From Actinostola sp. cb2023 (lineage: Eukaryota > Cnidaria > Anthozoa > Actiniaria > Actinostolidae), in the NCBI GenBank assembly GCA_033675265.1, contig JAUJYZ010001272.1, positions 124,001 through 188,000 of the forward strand: a stretch of 64,000 bases of DNA, read 5' to 3'. How positions within the stretch are numbered: position 1 is the stretch's first letter; each line of letters opens with the position of its first letter. This document shows, piece by piece, positions 1 to 30,500 of this stretch. The notes under the pieces were generated by a model, which did not search any database, was not told the DNA's origin, and saw only the letters and a list, made by a program, of their open reading frames with translations. The translations under genes and the position numbers were made by a program.

Positions 1-230
1 ACATGTTTTTCACAAATATCTCTAAAAGCAATAATTTAATCAAAAATTATTTGTGATATTATTATTTCCATCACTAATCTATGTTATAAAATGAAATAAA
101 AAAATTTGTGTCATATGCACTTTACATGTAAGTAGATGCTTGGTAGGAGTCATGTAGCTTGTGGTCGCTGTTTTGCATTTTCATAAAGAACTGTTCACAC
201 AGGTGTTAAGCCTTAGTTCGATTGTTCTAA

Positions 231-424
231 TGAGGGTTTATCATGTAATTTCAAAACTCATAGGACAAAAAAATGAAAAAATCGAATTTTTATATGAAAA
301 TCTTCGAAATTTGTGAAGCAATCTTTTCCAAACTTTACATTTTTACTAATTTCAACGAGCTCTTTCCAGCTATGATAATATTTTTTTTGTCCTATGAGTT
401 TCGATATTACATGATAAACCCTCA
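231..424. repeat. Hairpin MITE, ~194 bp
   Basis: The ends are inverted: TGAGGGTTTATCATGTAATT at the left and its reverse complement at the right, each followed inward by a match to CTCATAGGACAAAAAA. There is no coding content. It lies in the URB1 intron or upstream flank. Confidence 0.75.
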
Positions 425-480
425 TTGTTCAAAACAATAAACGAAGAACTAGAAGTACAAATATCGATATGTTGAGTTAA

Positions 481-2924
481 GGATACGGTTCACCTTGGCG
501 GGTACGTCTCGGACAAAAATCATAATTACCTTATTATTTGACCAATTCCCATCAACTTTACATCATTTTAAAGCTAATAGAATGGAGATCGCTATAATAC
601 CGTGATATTTTCTTTTAAATTAAAAAAGGAGACGTCGCGGCTCATTGTTTTGAAAACGACCGTCTCCGTTTGACCGAATTAATAGACCTTGCGTTACATC
701 CGACTCTATTGATCTTTATACCATATTAATCACGACACTTTGACCTGTAAAACCGTGTCAGGCTTTTGTCATATTCGATGTCGATAAAAAGTTATGACGT
801 GTTGAAGTTTAATCAATCATAAATGTTGTTTCTTCTTCAGTCAACACGTCATAACTTTTTATTGACATCGAATATGAGAAAAGCCTGACACGGTTTTACA
901 GGTCAAAGTGTCGTGATTAATATGGTATAGACTGGGAGCAGTGAGCTGGTGCTCAAAAGCGTCACAAAATGATTTTTTTTGAAAATACAAAATATGCAAT
1001 TTCGTTTATGTAAAATTGTAGACAATAACGAAGAACATCAGAATCGATATTTTTCATTTATTATTATTAAAATAACACCAATTATTCTGGCCATCAATGG
1101 AATAATCCGCGTGTGGCCTGGTAACGAGTCTAAACACATCTTATTCTATTTGTGAAAAACTGCTATAAATTTTAGCATGATCATAAAATATTAGTGTTAA
1201 ATACGAGAATTAAGGCAATTCCCTTGTTTTGCATTGCGCACGCTCAATTGCGCACGATTCTGAAGCTCGCGCGAGCTTGCGCACAATGGAGACCATTGGA
1301 ACTCGTTAAATATTTCAAATGTAACTGACGTTTTTTCAAAATAAATCGAAAACGAGAATGGTGGCCCCCATTTTTTTGAGTTCTTTAATAATCGGTGCTG
1401 CGTATGATATATCGAAATATGAAGGAACGTTTATTGGATAAATTTTCAAACATTTAGATGAGAATAGTTAAAGCGTACGATTTCTGGACGCACATACTTG
1501 CATGTTTCGTTAATATTTCAACAATCATAGTCATTCAGTTACTTTGATTGATTTAGTAGAAGTAAACTTAGAATTATATGTAATCTATGTTGTAAGAAAG
1601 TTCTTTGGACCGAGAAAAAAGGTTTTTTTCATTACAACTTCCGGTTGCTACCACATTTGGCTATACACCTATAAATTGATATATTTGAAGAGCATCTAGC
1701 GCGAAAACGAGAATGGTGACCCCCTCTTTTTATTGCAGTTTTTTAAATGTTCATTACATAATTAATGTCCATGCCAAGTTTCAGAACAAAGTTATTGGCA
1801 AAACTTATTTTAAGGAATTATAAAGAGCTGAAAAGGTTTTTGCGTGACTACGTGTTGTATTATGCAAATCATTGGCCTTTGTGTCGACAAAAAATTCAGG
1901 AAACTTCCTTAGGGTAACAGAAAAATAAAATTAACCAGTGTAAGATATTTTTTACCGCCATACTATTATATGCTGAATGGACAACTTGCTCCAAAAAATC
2001 TGTTGAAATCCTGATTGAAGTACTGGCATTAAAGCGCGAAATTTGAAAGACAAATGATGTTTTGATTGTATTTTTTGTCTGTCGACAGATGCATTCAGTC
2101 AACTTTGATGTTATATAATTACTGAAGTATAAGTCCGATTTTAAACAGAGGAACGCCAAATTGTTAATAAATTAATGGACTTTATATATTTCTTATAGTT
2201 TCTGATTTTCTATCTGGATTTGATATTTTTTTTCGTCAAAACATATAGTTATGTAGAAAATCGGAACAAAAGGGGACACCTAATCTTTCATTGAAAACTT
2301 CCGCAATAATCTACAAACCAAAACGTCTTTAAGGAATTGACACTAAATATGTTTTTCTCTCATATCTCTACTTATTCTAGCAACATCACGTTTTTATTCG
2401 ACTCTATTATAAAGACGAAATTCAGTGAGACAGCCGTGTACAGCTCTAAATATGTGACGGGGGACATGCTAATTTCATACAGTCCTTCCTAATTGATATC
2501 CAGATTTCACTCTAAATACAGTTTTATAGTTTTGTTTTTGCTTACTAAGCGATAATTTTATCATTTCTTGTCAAAATTGTGCTGAAATAATTGTCATTTC
2601 TCTACCCGATTACAGTAAGATCATCATGACAATTCAAACGTTCCACATAAGTTGACTTTGAGTACCAGCTCACTGCTCCCAGTCTATAAAGATCAATAGA
2701 GTCGGATGTAACGCAAGGTCTATTAATTCGGTCAAACGGAGACGGTCGTTTTCAAAACAATGAGCCGCGACGTCTCCATTTTTAATTTAAAAGAAAATAT
2801 CACGGTATTATAGCGATCTCCATTCTATTAGCTTTAAAATGATGTAAAGTTGATGGGAATTGGTCAAATAATAAGGTAATTATGATTTTTGTCCGAGACG
2901 TACCCGCCAAGGTGAACCGTATCC
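481..2924. mobile_element. 2.4-kb non-autonomous DNA transposon with ~270-bp TIRs and TTAA target duplication
   Basis: The left terminus GGATACGGTTCACCTTGGCG (481) is repeated inverted at the right end (to 2924), and the match runs about 270 bp inward. TTAA flanks both ends (477-480 and 2925-2928), the signature of piggyBac-like or Kolobok-like insertion. The interior (~960-2,650) is AT-rich with no transposase ORF. A small MITE sits in the left TIR only. It lies inside the URB1 locus. Confidence 0.85.
721..925. mobile_element. 205-bp hairpin MITE nested in the left TIR of the 481-2924 element
   Basis: Ends CCATATTAATCACGACACTT and its inverse, flanked by TATA at 717-720 and 926-929. The right TIR of the host element (around 2,680-2,690) reads straight through TCTTTATAGAC in reverse complement, giving an empty site with a single TATA. 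That fits a TA-targeting (Tc1/mariner-type) MITE. Confidence 0.8.
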
Positions 2925-3175
2925 TTAAGTCAGTCCGACTCACCAGGCGAAATGTTTTCTTGCTCTTCTCATAAATAAATCCCTTGCGGTGTTATATGAA
3001 GACATTTCATGTAGAATAGCGAACTTTGAGCGGTTTGTAATCGTTTTAACTGGATAGGTTGAACGACAAATTCGATCTAATTTACTGAACAAACAAATGA
3101 ACTTTGAAACATAGACAAAAGTTAAAAAATAAATGAAACATAAATAACCATGACTGCCTTGTTTGCTTCTTACAG

Positions 3176-19683
<16,508 letters not shown>

Positions 19684-19838
19684 TTAAAACTCATACAAAC
19701 ACTTGACTTCCTCAAGGGATAGCAATTGAAGTAGGCGGCAGAGAAGCCTTTTATCAGTCTAATAGAGCTATCTTAGTTGAGCCATACTTCAACATTTCAC
19801 GTTGTAGTTTAGCACTCAACGCCTGAAGTTAAGACCAA

Positions 19839-19981
19839 GGCCCCGTCCACACTACACCGTTTTCGTTTGAAAACGCATCGTTTTTATATTGTTCTCTATC
19901 CTCAAGGGAATCGAAAACAATCAGCTCATTACCAGAAACAATAGGAAAACGCAGGTTGGCGTTTTAGTGTGGACGGGGTCC
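19839..19981. repeat. 143-bp MITE (GGCCCCGTCCACACTA ends)
   Basis: The left terminus GGCCCCGTCCACACTA is answered by TAGTGTGGACGGGGTC. The inner arms contain AAAACGC. It lies just downstream of the URB1 stop. Confidence 0.7.
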
Positions 19982-20089
19982 AAATCGAGTTCATTTCAAA
20001 CATTCCAACAAGAAGTTATTGAATTTTGTAATTAGCGCTATTGTTTCTCTGACGTCGTCGTCGTCCATTCCGTCATGTTGAACAAGACG

Positions 20090-20310
20090 CTCTATTAGCA
20101 TTAACATGTAAGAGCCACCGTTATTATAATAATATTATTATCTATAAGCGTTTACTCGGCGGGCTTCAGCGATGAGCCTTCGTTTTCCTCAACAGCACAG
20201 AGCGCATGCGCCTTGGTACCCAGTTGGCGATTTGTGACCATAAGAAAAAGAAAGCCCATTTTTCAACCCGGCGCGACGAAGGCAGCCCGCCGAGTAAAGA
20301 GAACCCGTCC
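20090..20310. repeat. Dispersed repeat shared (inverted) with 9,490-9,620
   Basis: GCGCATGCGCCTTGGTACCC and CAGTTGGCGATTTGTGRCCA occur here and, in reverse complement, in the URB1 intron at 9,490-9,620. The termini here include GACGCTCTATTAGC and a GGCGGGCTTC/GCAGCCCGCC pair. Confidence 0.65.
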
Positions 20311-20455
20311 CATTGTTTTCTCGAATATATGTCAGTACTTCCGTTGATAACAGTATTCATTTTAATGCTCAAGGGATTACTCCGACGAGAATCAATAAAA
20401 GTGTCATTCATTCGTTCATTATTGAATAAAGCATTATTTAATGTTGTATCTAGAG

Positions 20456-20590
20456 TGCAAACACTAAAACCGTGAAACAGTGCTAACTTTAAATAGCACT
20501 AAATAGTGCAATGTCTTTTGTTTTCTATTGTTCCATTGGTGCTATTTAGCACTAAATAGTTTGTACTGTTTCACGGTTTTAGTGTTTGCA
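20456..20590. repeat. 135-bp hairpin MITE
   Basis: TGCAAACACTAAAACCGTGA and its inverse flank inner arms built on TAGCACTAAATAGT. No ORF. Confidence 0.75.
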
Positions 20591-20597
20591 ATATAAA

Positions 20598-20896
20598 GGT
20601 GCGGACACACGGTGCAATATTGCGTGCAATATTGCTGGCAATTTTGTTGCAGCGTGTGTCCACCCATGAAAGTGATTGCTCGCAATTGACTAGCGCGCTA
20701 ATACGACGTAATTTGTTGCTCGCAATGTTGCAGAAGTAGGACTCGATTCTACCATGGATCATAAAAAGACTTTTTATGATCCATGATTCTACTTCTGCAA
20801 CATTGCGCGCAATATGTTGCAGAGGTGGACACACACTGCAAAAATACATATGTTGCAGGGAATGTTGCACGAAATGTTGCACCGTGTGTCCGCACC
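20598..20896. repeat. ~300-bp MITE (GGTGCGGACACACGGTGCAA ends)
   Basis: Perfect 20-bp termini are inverted. The interior is rich in GCAATATTGC-type palindromes, with a central hairpin TACCATGGATCATAAAAAGT. A second, partial copy lies at about 48,895-49,105. Confidence 0.8.
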
Positions 20897-21004
20897 TCAA
20901 GTTGTTGTACAGCAGGAACAATCCAGATATCGACTGGAAAGAAATGATCTCGTTTGACTCAACGGTAACCCTGTGCCACCAACCGCTGTATGAGTTGTCT
21001 TTAT

Positions 21005-21090
21005 TAGCTTAGACACTGGGTTGTGGACTGTCGACTCGTGTACCGCTGTGGTGCCTGGTTCAATTCCTGGACCGGTCGCTTGATGTGAGT
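21005..21090 (+). repeat. tRNA-like fragment with perfect B-box
   Basis: GGTTCAATTCC at about 21,058 matches the pol III B-box consensus. I see no convincing A-box or cloverleaf, so a SINE remnant is likelier than a tRNA gene. Confidence 0.35.
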
Positions 21091-21559
21091 TGATTTTGTC
21101 TGGAGTCTAAAAATGCAGCGCAGATTTTTTTCTTCGTATTTCCATGTCGAAAGTAGACTCGTCCCCAGTCGCGCTCGGCACATTGGGCCGTCGACACATC
21201 AAAATTCAACTGACTCTGAATAAATACAATTCACAACCTATTTTAAAAAAACACAGGAGACTTCAACAACTATTATTCTTCATTTCTGGTATTTTTTAGG
21301 AAATAGTTTTCTACTTTAGCGCACAAAATAAGAAGAATCGTACCTCATTTCTCTCTGTTCTCCCATCCCCCAGCCAAACAATGTTGATCCGATCAGTGAC
21401 TTGTTGAGCCCTGTATTTTATGGTCGTTTACTTCCAACATTTACTGGAGGGGAGGGGGAATTCCCTTATCCTTTTTTGATATGTTTTTCAACATATTTAG
21501 TGAATGTCATTGTATGAAATGTCATTTGCAAATAAAATAGTTTAAAGGTTAAAATAGTA

Positions 21560-24500
21560 TTAAAAATCTACGGAATTCTGTGTTTTTCCACTGCAGCTTT
21601 GGTCATTACATCCATTGCTGTCACAGCTGCTCATTGCTTGTCGCTAAATACAACAAAGAAAATAATAATAACACAGGAATAGATGGATGCAGGAATAGAA
21701 GGATGCAGGAATAGATGGATGCAGGAAGAGATGGATGCAGGAAGAGATGGATGCAGGAAGAGGGATGCAGGAAGAGATGGATGCAGGAAGAGATGGATGC
21801 AGGAAGAGATGGATGCAGGAAGAGATGGATGCAGGAATAGAAGGATGCAGGAATAGATGGATGCAGGAATAGATGGATGCAGGAATAGATGGATGCAGGA
21901 ATAGATGGGTGTAGGAATAGATGGATACAGGAATAGATGGATGCAAGAATAGATGGATGCAGGAATAGATGGATGCAGGAATAGATGGATGCAGGAATAG
22001 ATGGATGCAGGAATAGATGGATGCAGGAATAGATGGATGCAGGAATAGATGGATGCAGGAATAGATGGATGCAGGAATAGATGGATGCAGGAAGAGATAG
22101 ATGCAGGAATAGTTGGATGCAGGAATAGATGGATGCAGGAATAGATGGATGCAGGAATAGTTGGATGCAGGAATAGATGGATGCAGGAATAGATTTGGAT
22201 GCAGGAATAGATGGATGCAGGAATAGATGGATGCAGGAATAGTTGGATGCAGGAATAGTTGGATGCAGGAATAGATGGATGCAGGAATAGATGGATGCAG
22301 GAATAGATGGATGCAGGAATAGATGGATACAGGGAGAGATGGATCTAACATACCTGTACTTTGTCTGTTTTTCCTATGCCAAGCCTGAAACGAAACGTTT
22401 ACTATCATAAATCATGTCTAAAATCCAAAAACCGAAAAAAGTCCCAGTAAGACCTTTCAGATTACGTAGAGTTATTTAATGCTCTTTGGAACTTTTATTA
22501 AACAATTCCAATCTGTACTACTTGACACACTAACATTGCTTCAATGTGGGATGATAACCTAGTTAGTATGATATTATTATTAATTACTCGGACACTTCCG
22601 GAGGAAGTCCGAGTTAGAAAAGGCGCTCTTTTGTTTTTATTTTTTTATTTTTTCATGGTACACAAAATGTGAAGAATGTGATCGTATCGGTCAGGAATGT
22701 CTGTTTCAGGTGAAAACTGGGGCGATGCGGATATCCGAACACGTAATGAAGTAATTCTATACTCAAACGTGTCAAATAGTTCGCTCTTGGGTCATCGTTA
22801 AAACTCATCGCGTTCCATGCACGACTACCGATCGACTAGAAGTGCTGTGTCGAGAAAGAAGCAGTTGAGATATCGAGTGTTTTTGAAAGGGCCGGTCCAC
22901 GAACTCATCAATCTTGAATAAAATTGTTTTAAGTGCTGCAAAACTGAATAGTGTTGTATTTCAAAGAGAGAGTCTGGGTTTCATGTTTCATAATGGAGTG
23001 CATCATGTACCGCAACAACGTCAACAAGTTTGATTAAAATATATCTGAAGCCGGCGGCTCGGATCTTTATGGCCGATAAAACACGGGCCTTTAAACACGC
23101 TCATTTCACATACAAAAGCATACGCCGATTCGTGTGGGCCCACTCTGAAAGATGTCGTTTCATTTATAACAAAAACAAACGCGCCTTCATTACAACAAAC
23201 GAAAAACTTTATCAGAACCATCTGACCATATGCATGAATATGCAACCTCAACTGGACGTTCAAAGTATACGTACTGAAGACGGACGATTCGGAGATCTTT
23301 ATCTATCCTCACCGACACATAGTCTCCCTAGTCACGCAACTGTCATTGTCATTGTCATAAATGTCCGAGTGTACGCTCATTGAGCGTCTTGTTATTATTA
23401 TGATGATATGGGCTGCATCACACGAAGAGGGCCATACTACTCCACACGCTAACGCCACTTCAATGTACGATGATAACCTAATCAGTACGGCCGCTTCACA
23501 TGAAGAGGGCCCGGACAACAGAAAAATTCAATTCACTTTTTTGAATTATTTGACAGACTACAGAATTCTGAACCTCAGGCAAGTTGAATTACATTTCATT
23601 TCACTTTGAAAAGTGGTTTAATCGGCGAATGAAGTGAGACTTTGAAGCTTGTGTCGCCATTTTGAATGAAAGGTAATGTCGGAAATGTAAAACTTTGAAG
23701 GTGAATTTGTCGATATTTTTCTGTCTAATTTCCTCAAAATCTTTCTAATAAAGAATGTTACGGGCACAACTCGCATTTTAGGGCTCCTATTGATAACAGT
23801 GTATTATATACACTGAAAGGACAACCCTGTTTAAATAAAGGTTTATTCATTCATTCAACTAAATTATAGATGGAGGGAAAAAGTTTTAATTTACCATTAT
23901 GTCCAGAGATAATTTAGTCTGAAACAAAAAACACTCCAGCTAAACACGCTCGCATTTGCCGCCATTTTGCCTGGTTGGCTTCTTGTGCAAATTAAAGGAA
24001 ATTACATTAGGCCCTTTTCGCGCTCACGGCATTGTGCTTCCACAAAGTGTGCAACACTCTACAATAATTTTGATATATACAATGGTTGTCAAAAGTCTTA
24101 CCACGTCTAGACATTTTTTACTACATGTACCTGCATTAATGACACATATACACTCCCACTCCACCCCAAACATTTCATTGTGACCTCAGCAAGTGCTGGC
24201 GACATTGTTACCTTGGTAACCCTTTGTTCAATCCATCCAATAAGACGCAAGCTTTACACAGATGTTGACTAGAGATGTATCCACAGCGACTACATGTACC
24301 TAAACCATGTGGTAAAACATTCTAGTAAAATAAAGTGGCTTAGGAAGATTTAGCTCCCTACCAACTCCCTATGCTCCCTACCAGGTCTGTGGCAAATGTT
24401 GGAAGACTGGGTTCGAGTGTTATGATTGGCTGAATTAGTTACAAGTTTATCGAGGTGTTTGTCCTCGATGAAAGACTAGTGGAAATATAACTTGAATGGA

Positions 24501-27500
24501 TTCAACATTCTCTCTCCATCACATTGGATAGGCTATGCAGTTTTTAAATTGGAGATAATATTGTTAAAATTTAACAACAACGAAATCAAAGAACAAAAGC
24601 AAAAAGGAGGTTTACGTAGTATATTTTAATATAAAATACCTATTTCAAAAAACCTTGACAATGGGCGATCTGAAATGGATGGTCTGAGATCAAGATGAAT
24701 TACCTTGAGCTTGGAATCATGCTTGGTGTTCGAACGAGATAATTGGCGGGGGTTATACACACAAATTTTCAGAATTTTCAAAAGTTTCAGATCATCCACT
24801 TCAGATTGACCAGTCAACGTTTTTTGAAATAGGTGTATACACAAGAATTTAAGTGCTTCTGATTTCAGTGTGACTTTACTAAAGATACACAAACCTTGAA
24901 CAGGCATCTTGACATCCTTCTTGACTGATAGACTTTCTCCAGAATGTATGATATCTGAAGTATTGGTTCAAACAATCCAATGTTAATCTACTGTACAAGA
25001 AAATATGGCGGCCGTACATTTTACCATTTTTTTTGTGTGCATAAACCTCGTAGAAGCTAATAAAGTCATAACAGAGGATTTTGAAAACGTCAAATTGTGA
25101 AGCTAAACGTGTCAGAACGTTTTTAGATGTGAGTAGTACTGATTTGGTTTCTCAAAGGATTATCTTTTTCTGTAAAGTAGGTTACCCCCTCCCTCCTTAA
25201 TTTTGAGCTCCCTTCAGGTTTGTTAATAAAGCATTCCTAATTATAGTCGAATCAGTAGGGTACATGTATTTGTGTGTAGTTCTAAGTATAGTTATATAGT
25301 ATGTACATGTACTACATATGTATATGTACTACTGACCTATTATAGTACTTGGACGTATTTTTTCAAGATCTTTAAGATATGTCCTCACATGACCCCTTTA
25401 GAGACAAACATATAATTATGATATCAGTGTACAAATAATAATAATAACAACAACAACAACTACATGTATTAAATTTGGTAATACCAATCAGTTGAGCTGG
25501 TATTAACAGTGTAAAAATACAATTATAAAATAACTATGATATAACACGCACTCTGACTAGCACACAACACACGTGCGCATATATTCAAACATCTTTGTAA
25601 CGAACAAAATTGAAAACGTGCCTTAAAATCATAATTGTATTATATAAAAGAAATAGAAAACTTGGTACTAGCTGTGCTCTATTGAGTTATAGAAGTATGC
25701 AGGAATTGAAAGAAGACTCGCCTCATGCTTCTCCTAACACTTCTCTCGTCTTCTTCCAATTCCCGCATGCTTCTATAACTTGATAGAGCTTGCATGCTGC
25801 CTCGTTTTCTTTTTCTTCAGTGTACAACGATCACATCGTGTCCTAGTGCAAGACACTTTCACACGTACCACCTACAATGTACATGTATAAATTGACAAAA
25901 GCCAATTTTCTTGATTTTTAATTCACGTTGAAATTTGAGCGGCCGCCATCTTGGTTTGTGATGACGTCACACAGTTGTCTAACAGTTTCTTAAATTGTGT
26001 AGTAAATTGTTTCAGCGACTGTTAAAAAATTTCTAAGCATTGCAATTTCTCCAAAATTAGCTTGTGCCATATAATAAGTATAAAATAAATGTGTCACAAT
26101 GAAAACAGGCTATATGTACATTACCTGTAAGCATTGGGCGAGTAGATGCACTCTGTAGAGAAATAGTCCAATTTTTTGAAGTATGCGTACCTAACAGTAA
26201 AAAAAAAAAACAGAGTAAGAACCTCAATCAATCAACTTCATTTATAGAGAGGGGAACACATAACAATGTGGTTGAATGAATGAATGAATGAATGAATGAA
26301 TACAGCGATTTGCAAAAATTCTGTAAAATTTAATATATCGATACATCGATATATCGATATATCGATATATAGTAATTTGCATAATCCTAATTCTTTGTTT
26401 TTAGCTATTATAAAGCCTGAATCTAAACCCAAGTAACCTTTGTAGTGTGTATGTGAAAAACAATTGAAACAAATTAACTTTAGAGGGCTTATTCAGCCAT
26501 TTTATGATGAACATTACCCACAATGCACCCGATATATTGATATATCGATCGATATTGATTTTTACAGAATTTTTGCAAATCGCTTAAAATGAATGAATGA
26601 ATGAAATTATGAATGTATGAATGAATGTATGAATGAATGTATGAATGAATAAATGAATACCTATATTTAAGTATCGTACTGGAATAATATGAACCACAAG
26701 TAGAGACATAATAATATTTATAATAATTATATACATAATTAATAATAATTAAACCTACATGACAATCTCTTTCTCATATGTATATTTGAATGGCTTGCAT
26801 CTTGGCAGAGTCCCTTCACTTCCCTGTAAAAATAAACAATGAAATTTAAGCAAATCATATTTGAGTGATAACTGACGGTACTTTCACACCATTGGCATTT
26901 GTGTATAAACATTGCATTGGCTGGAGTCGATGTTTACCTGAGCAAAATAGATATATTGTGGCTGTAGCGAACAGCTTATTTGGAAAACATTATTTTGCTG
27001 AGGAAAAACACTGTCACAACACTACATTCCTTTTCAAAAATGGTGCTGCCAGATGAGTCTAATTCCTTTATTGTTCATTGTTTTACACGTAAGTAACTAT
27101 TAGCAGGACTTACTGTTACTATGGCTGTACATCTTCTTAATCTAGCAATATCTCCTCGTAAAACTGAAACAGTCAAACAGTCCACGGAAATCATTAAAAG
27201 CAGTTATGGTTATATTTGTAATCATACATGTACAGTACAAATTTCAAGCCTCATGCTCGGAGGGTCTCGGCTTTAGTCGGGGATTTTGCCACATGGTTCA
27301 TACAGGCAATTATCTTCTCCTAGAAGACTACCCTGCGAGCAGAGGTTCCTTTTCATCTTTCTATGTTCACTGATTCTTTTGCTTTTGCTGTATCAGCTTT
27401 TGGCTTGGGCTTTTACCTTGCTGTTCACAGCAAAAGTAAAAGTATCAGTGAACATGAAAGACGAAAAGGAACCTCTGCTCGCAGGGTACAAGAAGACGTG

Positions 27501-30500
27501 AAGGTCTAACTATTTGTAGATCTAATTACATAGGCAGAACCTGTTCAATTATTTATACATGTAAGATCTGGGTGTAGGTCTGGCAGAGACTGAACCCATG
27601 GCAGAGACTCCCACACAAAAGGCTGATGCTCAACAAACTGAGCCAACCAGTTCACAGTATTGTAGCATTCAATGTCTGTATTGTACAATGTTACGCAGTA
27701 TAGCAACCTTACTGTTCATAATGACTGTTTCTGCGATGTCATCAGCATTGTGACCTACAACAAGAAACCAACTGATTTCATAAGAGTAATATGAACAACC
27801 ACATAGTGCCAGTCATTGATTGACAGATGGATGGACGGATACATGTGAGGGTACATACATGTAGATGGCTGTACATGTACATGTACATATGCATTATGGG
27901 TGTAGAAATGGATGGATGGATTGACTGGTAGACAGATAGATGGAATGGATAAAGGGATGGATGAATTGACTGATAGACAGATACATGGAATGGATAAAGG
28001 GATGGATGGATTGACTGATAGACAGATACATGGAATGGATAAAGGAATGGATGAATTGACTGATAGACAGATACATGGAATGGATAAAGGGATGGATGGA
28101 TTGACTGATAGACAGATACATGGAATGGATAAAGGGATGGATGGATTGACTGATAGACAGATACATGGAATGGATAAAGGGATGGATGGATTGACTGGTA
28201 GACAGATACATGGAATGGATAAAGGGATGGATGGATTGACTGACTGGTAGACAGATACACGGAATGGATAAAGGGATGGATGGATTGACTGATAGACAGA
28301 TACATGGAATGGATAAAGGGATGGATGGATTTACTGGTAGACAAATACATGGAATGGATAAAGGGATGGATGGATTGACTGATAGACAGATAGATGGAAT
28401 GGATAAAGGGATGGATGGATTGACTGATAGACAGATACATGGAATGGATAAAGGGATGGATGGATTGACTGGTAGACAGATACATGGAATGGATAAAGGG
28501 ATGGATGAATTCACTGGTAGACAGATAGATGGAATGGATAAAGGGATGGATGGATTGACTGAAGACAGATATATGGAATGGATAAAGGGATGGATGGATT
28601 CACTGGTAGACAGATAGATGAATGGATAAAGGGATGGATGGATTGACTGATAGACAGATACATGGAATGGATAAAGGGATGGATGAATCATAGACAGATA
28701 GACTGGTAGACAGATAGATGGAATGGATAAAGGGATGGATGGATTGACTGAAGACAGATATATGGAATGGATAAAGGGATGGATGAATTGACTGATAGAC
28801 AGATACATGGAATGGATAAAGGGATGGCTGAATTCACTGGTAGACAGATAGATGGAATGGATAAAGGGATGGATGGATTGACTGAAGACAGATATATGGA
28901 ATGGATAAAGGGATGGATGAATTCACTGGTAGACAGATAGATGGAATGGATAAAGGGATGGATGGATTGACTGATAGACAGATACATGGAATGGATAAAG
29001 GGATGGATGGATTGACTGATAGACAGATAGATGGAATGGATAAAGGGATGGATGGATTGACTGATAGACAGATACATGGAATGGATAAAGGGATGGATGG
29101 ATTGACTGATATAGAGATACATGGAATGGATAAAGGGATGGATGGATTGACTGATAGACAGATTACACATGGAATGGATAAAGGGATGGATGGATTGACT
29201 GATAGACAGATACACGCAATGGATAAAGGGATGGATGGATTGACTGATAGACAGATACATGGAATGGATAAAAGGGGGATGGATGGATGGATTGACTGAC
29301 TGGTAGACAGATACACGGAATGGATAAAGGGATGGATGGATTGACTGATAGACAGATACATGGAATGGATAAAGGGATGGATGGATTGACTGACTGGTAG
29401 ACAGATACACGGAATGGATAAAGGGATGGATGGATTGACTGATAGACAGATACATGGAATGGATAAAGGGATGGATGGATTGACTGATAGACAGATACAT
29501 GGAATGGATAAAGGGATGGATGGATTGACTGACTGGTAGACAGATACACGGAATGGATAAAGATACATGGGGATGGATGGATTGACTGATAGACAGATAC
29601 ATGGAATGGATAAAGGGATGGATGGATTGACTGACTGGTAGACAGATACACGGAATGGATAAGGATGGATGGATGGATTGACTGATAGACAGATACACGG
29701 AATGGATAAAGGGATGGATGGATTGACTGGTAGACAGATACATGGAATGGATAAAGGGATGGATGGATTGACTGATAGACAGATAGATGGAATGGATAAA
29801 GGGATGGATGGATTGACTGATATAGAGATACATGGAATGGATAAAGGGATGGATGGATTGACTGCTAGACAGATACATGGAATGGATAAAGGGATGGATG
29901 GATTGACTGCTAGACAGATAGATGGAATGGGTAAAGGGAAGGATGGATTTACTGGTAGGCAGATAGATGGAATGGGTAAAGGGATGGATTAACTGACTGA
30001 AGACACTAACCTGTAACAATTTTGTTCACTTTAAGTAGCATAGCACCTCTGTCTAAAGCTTGTCTACGAAACACACCACAAAATGTACCTACATTTGTAA
30101 CAAGAGAAATCAGACCACTAACATGTACAATCATTTTCAGGTCCAACACTTGTAGGGGGGATTGTTATGTACTCAGGTACTATATGGTACTACAGTCAAA
30201 CAGCCCAAGCGACCACCCAAAATGATAAGCTTGGTGGTCGCTTTCGAGAGGTGGTCACTTACGAGAGGTTCCAACTATAGTGATTTGATTTGGAACTGAA
30301 CTTTTGGTATTTTGGACAACTGGTCGCTTAGTAGAGGTGGTCGCTTACAAGTGGTTGCAACCAGAGGCTCAACTGTATATATATTGACATCCTAGATGGA
30401 GTTATCTTGGGTTATAGTGACCCACATGTAATTCATAGTACATCAGAGACATACACCTACATGTAATTGCAATAACAGAAAAATGACAAAAGAAATAGGC

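Noticed and set aside
23021..23383. Pair of 80-117 codon ORFs on opposite strands
   Set aside because: No recognisable domain, and they overlap each other within a repeat-like CTU1 intron.
24626..24907. 93-aa ORF running from CTU1 exon 12 into the intron
   Set aside because: Only the first part is exon (to 24895); the rest is read-through of a MITE, and the next exon at 24212-24299 restores the CTU1 ribbon.
28688..30019. 443-codon ORF of S/I/H/P/Y repeats
   Set aside because: Minisatellite translation within a CTU1 intron; both strands are open for the same trivial reason.
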